64,000 bases of DNA from Epiperipatus broadwayi (Eukaryota > Onychophora > Udeonychophora > Euonychophora > Peripatidae). The number at the start of each line of letters is the position of its first letter. The stretch's first letter is position 1. The notes beneath the pieces were generated by a model. The model saw only the letters and a list, made by a program, of their open reading frames with translations. It searched no databases and was not told the origin of the DNA. Positions 58,930 to 64,000 of the stretch are shown here, one piece after another. The stretch lies in the NCBI GenBank assembly GCA_028023455.1, contig JAQFVV010012512.1, forward strand, positions 1,714,413-1,778,412, given 5' to 3'. The position numbers and the translations under genes were made by a program.

Positions 58930-60370
58930 AAGAACAACATTGTAGAGATTAATATTGTATCAGACAGAGTAGCAAAATCATTTCTTCAATTTAATGAAAG
59001 ATCCCAAAAGCACATAACTCAGTTTTATACCTCAACAAATTCTCAGTGTTATGAAGTAGAGGATTTTTACTTCTTTATGCCAAAGACTTTTGACCAAACC
59101 AAATGATATTTTATAATTGCCATTGGAGATTTGAATGCTAGAATTGGCATGCTATAGGTAAATTTAGTTATATTGATAGAAATGAGAGATCAAATGACTA
59201 GTGGAATTTGTAGGGGGGGGGGGCATATATTATGAATTCTTTCTTTGAGAAAAATGCTAAATAAATATGGAAGCACCCAAATGAAGATATAGTGGAATTG
59301 GATTATATTTTAACTAAAACTCATAAATTTTAAAATATATTCAAAATATGTCCAAAACAAATTCAACATAGGAAGTAATTGTCCGAATAGTGAGCTATAT
59401 ATAAGATGCATGAAAATTTAGAATTAGAGAGAAAAATTATTAAGAAAAACAATATCCATAGTTGATATTCTAATATTTAGAAACCTTCCAATGAATTTAA
59501 ATTAAAACTTGCAAAGCATTTTAAAATACGAACAGATTTGAAGGAAATTAATAAGATAATTGATAGACTATTAAAAGTGCCACAAAGATAGCCTGTCCAA
59601 AAAAGTAGCAATTTACCAGTATATTTTCTGGGAGACAAGGCAATGTGTGAAGAAAAGAAAAAATATCAACTTTTATAAAAATGATTTCTATAGTTTTGGA
59701 AAGTAATAAGAAATTAATAGCGATAAAAGACAATATTTCACAAGGAAGGCTATAGAAGCTAATGATATTGTGAGAAACATAGTTCTTTTATAACAAAAGA
59801 TGGAACTATTACAAAATATGAGAGATGATATCATGTGATATGTGGAAAAGATCAATAAAGAATGATACAGTAAAAAAACAAGGAAACAAAGTAGTCCTTA
59901 CATTTACTATTGTAACGTTTATTTATATACGTTGCAAATATATTGGCATTTGGTAAAAGCTAAAAAAATAAAAGTAAATTTAGATTATTTTTTTTTGACT
60001 AATTTTTATAAAAAAAAAAAACGTACAAGTAAAGTTAAATTATAATTTCGATATTTTTTTTTAATATGTAATTAGAAATAGACAAGTTAGAATTGGAGAG
60101 CATACAAAAGACACAAATTACCAATCTAGATATAGAGAAAGTAACAAATATTTCAACTAATTAAAGATGGCAGAATTATGCTGAACATTAATTGAAAGAC
60201 TTTAGCAACATAAATATTTATAAAGAACACTATAAGATATATCAAGCATATATTTTGACTAAACAAAAGATAATGCACAGAAGTCTGAACTGGGCCTCTA
60301 GTATAAAAGGCAGAGGTCAGTTTGACAGAACGTCTAATATAGATGGTTTACTTTTAGTTGGATACATTGG
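58930..60370 (+). pseudogene. RTE-type LINE endonuclease fragment, plus strand
   Basis: Plus-strand frames give QFNERSQKHITQFYTST, then EVEDFYFFMPKTFDQTK, then the signature IAIGDLNARIGM (GDxNA, catalytic Asp and Asn present), then IMNSFFEKNAK and WKHPNEDIVELDYILTKT, with the last Asp. This is the C-terminal half of an AP endonuclease of the RTE clade. Beyond 59500 the frames are broken and hard to place. The fragment points toward the 3' end of the opposite-strand RTE copy that begins at 60404. Confidence 0.65.
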
Positions 60371-60403
60371 ATAAGAATGATAACCATCCCAAATAAGAAT
60401 ATT

Positions 60404-62245
60404 CATCATCATCATCAACCATTATCAATCCACTGCAGGATGAAGGTCTCTCCAAGTTTAATCCATCTTCTCCGATCTTTAACTTCTCTTCTCCACAACA
60501 CCCCTGCACATTTTCTTATTTCATCCATCCATCTCACATGTGGTCTCTTTCTGGGTCTTTTACAATCTCTTGGAATCCAGTTTAAAATTTCAATTGTCCA
60601 TCTATTATCATCTCTTCTAGCAATATGTCCAGCCCAACTCTATTTCAATCTTTTAATTTTTTCAATAAGGTCAGTAACACCTGTTTGTTGTCTTACCTAT
60701 ATATTGCGTTTTCGATCTCTTCTTGTTACTCCCAACATACATCTCTCCATACTCCTTTGAGTGGTCTGAAAGTCTCTGTATTGCTCTTCTATTAAGTGTC
60801 CAAGTCTCAGATCCATAAGTAAGAACTGGTAAAACACATTTGTTAAAAACCATCCTTTTCAAACACATAGGTATATTTCCTTTTAGTATCAAGTTATTTC
60901 TACCAAAAGCACTCCAAACAAGTTTAATTCTATGATTAATTTCCTCCATTATGTTTCCATCTGTATTAATAATCTGACCAAGGTATTTGTAACTGTTAAC
61001 TTCTTCTAATTCTTCATAATCAATCTTTATTTTCATATTTTGAGCAAATCGATTAAACATTACTTTAGTCTTTTTAACATTTATCTTTAGTCCTACTTTT
61101 CTACTTTCATCTGTTAACTCCTGCAACATTTCCTGCAGCTCTGAAGCATTATTTGCAAAAACAACTACATTATCTGCGAAATCTAAATGACTTAAATACT
61201 CTCCATTTACTTTCACTCCTTTAGTTTCCCATTTTAATCCACAAAATACTTCTTGCAGCACTGCTGTAAAGAGTTTTGGAGATATGGAGTCACCTTGTCT
61301 TACACCTTTCTCAATGTTGATTTTTCCAGTATCATTATGTAATCTAATTGTTGCTGTTGCATTTTTATAAATATTCTTTAAAATATAACAATATCCTGGA
61401 TCTATACCTTGATGATCCAATGCTTTAATCACTGAAGAAATGTGTATAGAATCGAATGCCTTTTCATAATCTACAAATCCAAAACATAATGACAACTCAT
61501 ATTCGTTTGTCCTTTCTATGACTTTTCTCAATACCTGGATATGATCTATTGTACTAAAACCACTTTTAAATCCAGCTTGTTCTCTTGGTTGGTGGAAATC
61601 CAAAGTTCTCTGTAGACGAGTTGTAATTATCTTGGTAAAAATTTTATATAAAACTGATAAAAGGCTGATAGGTCTGTAATTTCTAATATCTTCTTTATCA
61701 CCTTTTTAAAATATTAATATTATTACTGCATTCTTCCAATCTTCCGTATATCTCTTTATCATTTAGACATTTGGTAAATAAATGCTAAGATTGTTTCTAT
61801 TTCTTCACCTGCTCTTTTAATATAGCTAATTATAATTCCATCATTTCCCAAGAGCCTTTACAGCTTATTGCATGTCTCACTTCTTAATTTAAAATTCTAG
61901 GCAATTTGGAACGATGTAATAGATATAGGAGGTACATGTTCTTTATTAATATAAATAAGGAATATACGATGATCTTACCAATATGATAATCTCTCTTTTT
62001 AGTAATAATTCCATCTTTTTTTCTTATTGCAGATATAAATTTCCTACCAATACCAAAATGTTGTTTAACATTTTTGAGACTTTTATTTTCTTCTACAGCT
62101 TTCCTTGCTATTTCACAGTTATACTTTCTTATATCATTTTCAACTCTTTTCCGTACCATTTTACAAAATTCGAGATATATATATTGATAATAAAGAATAT
62201 AAATAGTCATCAAAGTAGATCTAGGCCAAATATTCACCAATTTCT
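60404..62245 (-). pseudogene. RTE-type LINE reverse transcriptase, minus strand
   Basis: On the minus strand 62159-61884 carries VRKRVENDIRKYNCEIARKA and SLKNVKQHFGIGRKFISAI, the spacer between endonuclease and RT. 61880-61604 is a broken RT start. The 310-residue ORF 61603-60671 has HQPREQAGFKSGFSTIDH, VDYEKAFDSIHISSVIKAL (first Asp), VRQGDSISPKLFTAVLQE and LDFADNVVVFANN, where the usual FADD has become FADN. 60670-60440 encodes the C terminus (HIARRDDNRWTIEIL, PHVRWMDEIRK). It ends in a GATGATGATGAT tail (complement at 60404-60416). Several stops remain upstream. It is closely related to 15886-16900. Confidence 0.85.
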
Positions 62246-62279
62246 AAAACAATAATTAATCTTACTTAATGAAAACATA

Positions 62280-62865
62280 AATAAGTAATATGACTTGACC
62301 AAGATAATTCTGCAACAATAAAAACACCTAAATGAAAATAATTATTAAGAAAAATATTATTACCATGAGGACAAATATTATTGAAATGAAATTTATATTG
62401 ACTACAAATAGTGATATTAAATGAATATCAAGTATACTTATAAGAAAAAGGAATACTTCACATTTTATTGTAATTGACTATTAAACAGTTTAGCAAAAGC
62501 CCATTGCTAATTAATGACAGATTTTTATTAATCACCTGCTTAAGAATATTGTATGAAAAAGCATCACACAACATTGTCAGCAAAACGGTAATCACTGAAT
62601 TCAGAGATCATTTATATAAATTAAAAATAATATAGGGCCAAGTACAAAACCCTGCTAAATTCCATGATCAATCAGTTTAAATTATTAATAACAATCTGTA
62701 TTTTGATAGCATTTTTATGTCTTTTACATAACTTTTAACCAGGAAGCAAACCTCTAAAACCATATGAATACAATCGATGTAGAAGAATATATGATGAACA
62801 GAATCAAATGCTTTAGATAAATCTAAATAAAGAGCAGATGTTCTCAGATTATTGTCCAATGACGA
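62280..62865 (-). pseudogene. Jockey/CR1-like LINE reverse transcriptase fragment
   Basis: The minus strand reads SALYLDLSKAFDSVHHIFF (motif A with Asp, 62835-62780), then an EFSRVLYLALYYF run that corresponds to VPQGSVLGPLLF, FADNVVCHA (motif C, about 62585; second Asp is Asn), LSLINNGLLLN and LGVFIVAELSWSSHI (about 62330). This order and the LGV-x-x-D-x-x-LSW-x-x-HI ending belong to Jockey/CR1/L2-type LINEs, not to the neighbouring RTE copy. Stops are frequent. Confidence 0.75.
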
Positions 62866-62929
62866 TACTAAATTATAATAGTGGTAGTAATACTAATAGT
62901 AATAGCAATTATTTATTTATTTAGTAATA

Positions 62930-62945
62930 ATATATATATAAAATA
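62930..62945. repeat. Short (AT)n run
   Basis: Part of a low-complexity approach to the TAA array. Confidence 0.5.
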
Positions 62946-63021
62946 AAATAGAATAACCCTAAATGCACAAAGTAGTTATTCATAAGAGTCAATTTCAAAG
63001 TAATTACTGTATAAGAAAAAA

Positions 63022-63141
<120 letters not shown>

Positions 63142-63149
63142 TTGATAAA

Positions 63150-63450
63150 TAAAAAACTAAAAGCTATGATAGTCTTAAAATTTAGCATTAATAAAAGCTC
63201 CGTTATTTTTATAATCTAAAAAGAAAAAGCCTTACTGTATATTTTAAAAGTTTTAAACATTTAACTGTATAAAACTAAAAAGAAAAAAAAAACCAGAAAG
63301 ATGCAATAAATTTAACTTTTGATAAAATTATTTCTTTTATTTTTTCTAACAGAAAAGAATTAATTAAAATATAAATAGTAAAATTTACTAAGATAAACTA
63401 AGGAATTAGGGGAATAAATGGCCTGACAGTCTATTTTTTAAATATATTTT
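63150..63450. other. Gene-free AT-rich stretch
   Basis: Nothing recognised. Confidence 0.35.
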
Positions 63451-63459
63451 GCCTGTCAA

Positions 63460-63545
63460 GCGTAAGTGGCCTAGTGGTTAGCATAACTGCCTTCCAAACA
63501 GCTGGGCCGGTTTCACCTCCTGGTCATCGCTTTGACATATGAAAT
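63460..63545 (+). repeat. tRNA-Gly-derived SINE
   Basis: GCGTAAGTGGCCTAGTGGTT, then CTGCCTTCCAAACAG with an intact TCC anticodon loop, and a B-box-like GGTTTCACCTC. The 3' side (TGGTCATCGC) does not pair with the 5' GCGTAAG to form an acceptor stem, and the SINE tail TTTGACATATGAAA follows. It is therefore a SINE copy, not a tRNA gene. Of the four copies it keeps the A box best. Confidence 0.65.
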
Positions 63546-63811
63546 ATATATATTGCCTTGTTTTCTTATTAAAAATAATGATATCTATTATACAGGACTT
63601 AAGGTAAACCTTTTGTGCAAGGATTCAAAAATAGAATTAATTATTTTTGAACATTTTTAAAGTTAATCAACAAAAAAAATGAAGGCAGATAATCTGTGAG
63701 ACAATGTGAGTTATGCATAAAATGTTCATTTTTATTTTATTTACTAATTAGTGTTGAAATTTTGATTGTTGCTAATCAACTACAAGCAAAGGAATTTCCA
63801 TTATCCTCTAA

Positions 63812-63890
63812 ATCAGCCATACTCAACCTTTTTTTATTTCTGGGCCACATATATTTGTGTGCTACATCAAGTAAGCGCTCTTAATCTGAT
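63812..63890. mobile_element. Possible hAT-type terminus
   Basis: CAGCCATACTCAACCTTTTT followed by TCTGGGCCACAT resembles the ends of some hAT-derived non-autonomous elements. Only one end is seen before the window closes. Confidence 0.3.
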
Positions 63891-64000
63891 ATTGCATAAC
63901 CTTTAGTCTGAAAAGATATACTGATAATTTAAAATAAACTTTTAACTAAAAATATAATTAAGTATCTGATATAATGCAATTATCTATTATTGTGATTCAA

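Noticed and set aside
63460-63530. A functional tRNA-Gly(UCC) gene
   Set aside because: The anticodon loop is kept but the acceptor stem does not pair and the SINE tail follows; three related copies share the tail.

Overview
This window looks like AT-rich, gene-poor animal DNA. It carries LINEs of several clades, Penelope-like elements (PLEs), hAT and Merlin DNA-transposon remains, Ty3/gypsy LTR-element remains, a tRNA-Gly-derived SINE, foldback MITEs and very long (TAA)n and (AT)n microsatellites. Nothing is bacterial or organellar. The mixture fits a repeat-rich invertebrate such as a mollusc or another lophotrochozoan, but the sequence alone does not fix the phylum.

The one ORF that looks like an intact host gene is at 57233-57535 on the minus strand. 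It is a 100-residue, intron-free insulin/relaxin-family prohormone: signal peptide, B chain, short Lys-Arg-flanked C peptide, A chain. In each chain one cysteine loop is one residue longer than in vertebrate insulin. An exon-like ORF at 4887-5119 (minus) is the only other weak host-gene candidate.

Layout. 0-3 kb: tandem repeats, a mirror-arranged ~410-bp satellite and a perfect 177-bp palindrome. 5.8-12 kb: PLE fragments, a 1.07-kb TA-flanked MITE and a Merlin transposase relic lying inside a PLE. 12-16.9 kb: a hAT relic, the 3' end of a Tx1-type LINE, a SINE, a foldback MITE and an RTE-type reverse transcriptase fragment. 17-18.5 kb: gag/protease and LTR of a gypsy-like element on the minus strand. 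18.8-32.5 kb: a nest in which a 4.3-kb element of unknown class interrupts a minus-strand PLE, and a 6.15-kb Tx1-type LINE interrupts a second, plus-strand PLE with a 9-bp target-site duplication. 33 kb: a (TAA)~142 array. 34-46.6 kb: two direct copies of a ~2.5-kb repeat. One copy carries a SINE and the other a second, inverted copy of the 4.3-kb element. 46.6-54.4 kb: a rearranged gypsy element. 55-64 kb: further Tx1, RTE and Jockey/CR1-like relics, the insulin-like gene, a second foldback MITE, a (TAA)n array and a SINE.

All transposon reading frames here are broken or truncated and some have lost catalytic residues, so none is expected to move by itself. The main interest lies in the insulin-like gene, the 4.3-kb element seen in two independent insertion contexts, the perfect palindrome that resembles the flank of a PLE, and a hairpin module shared by two otherwise different foldback elements.
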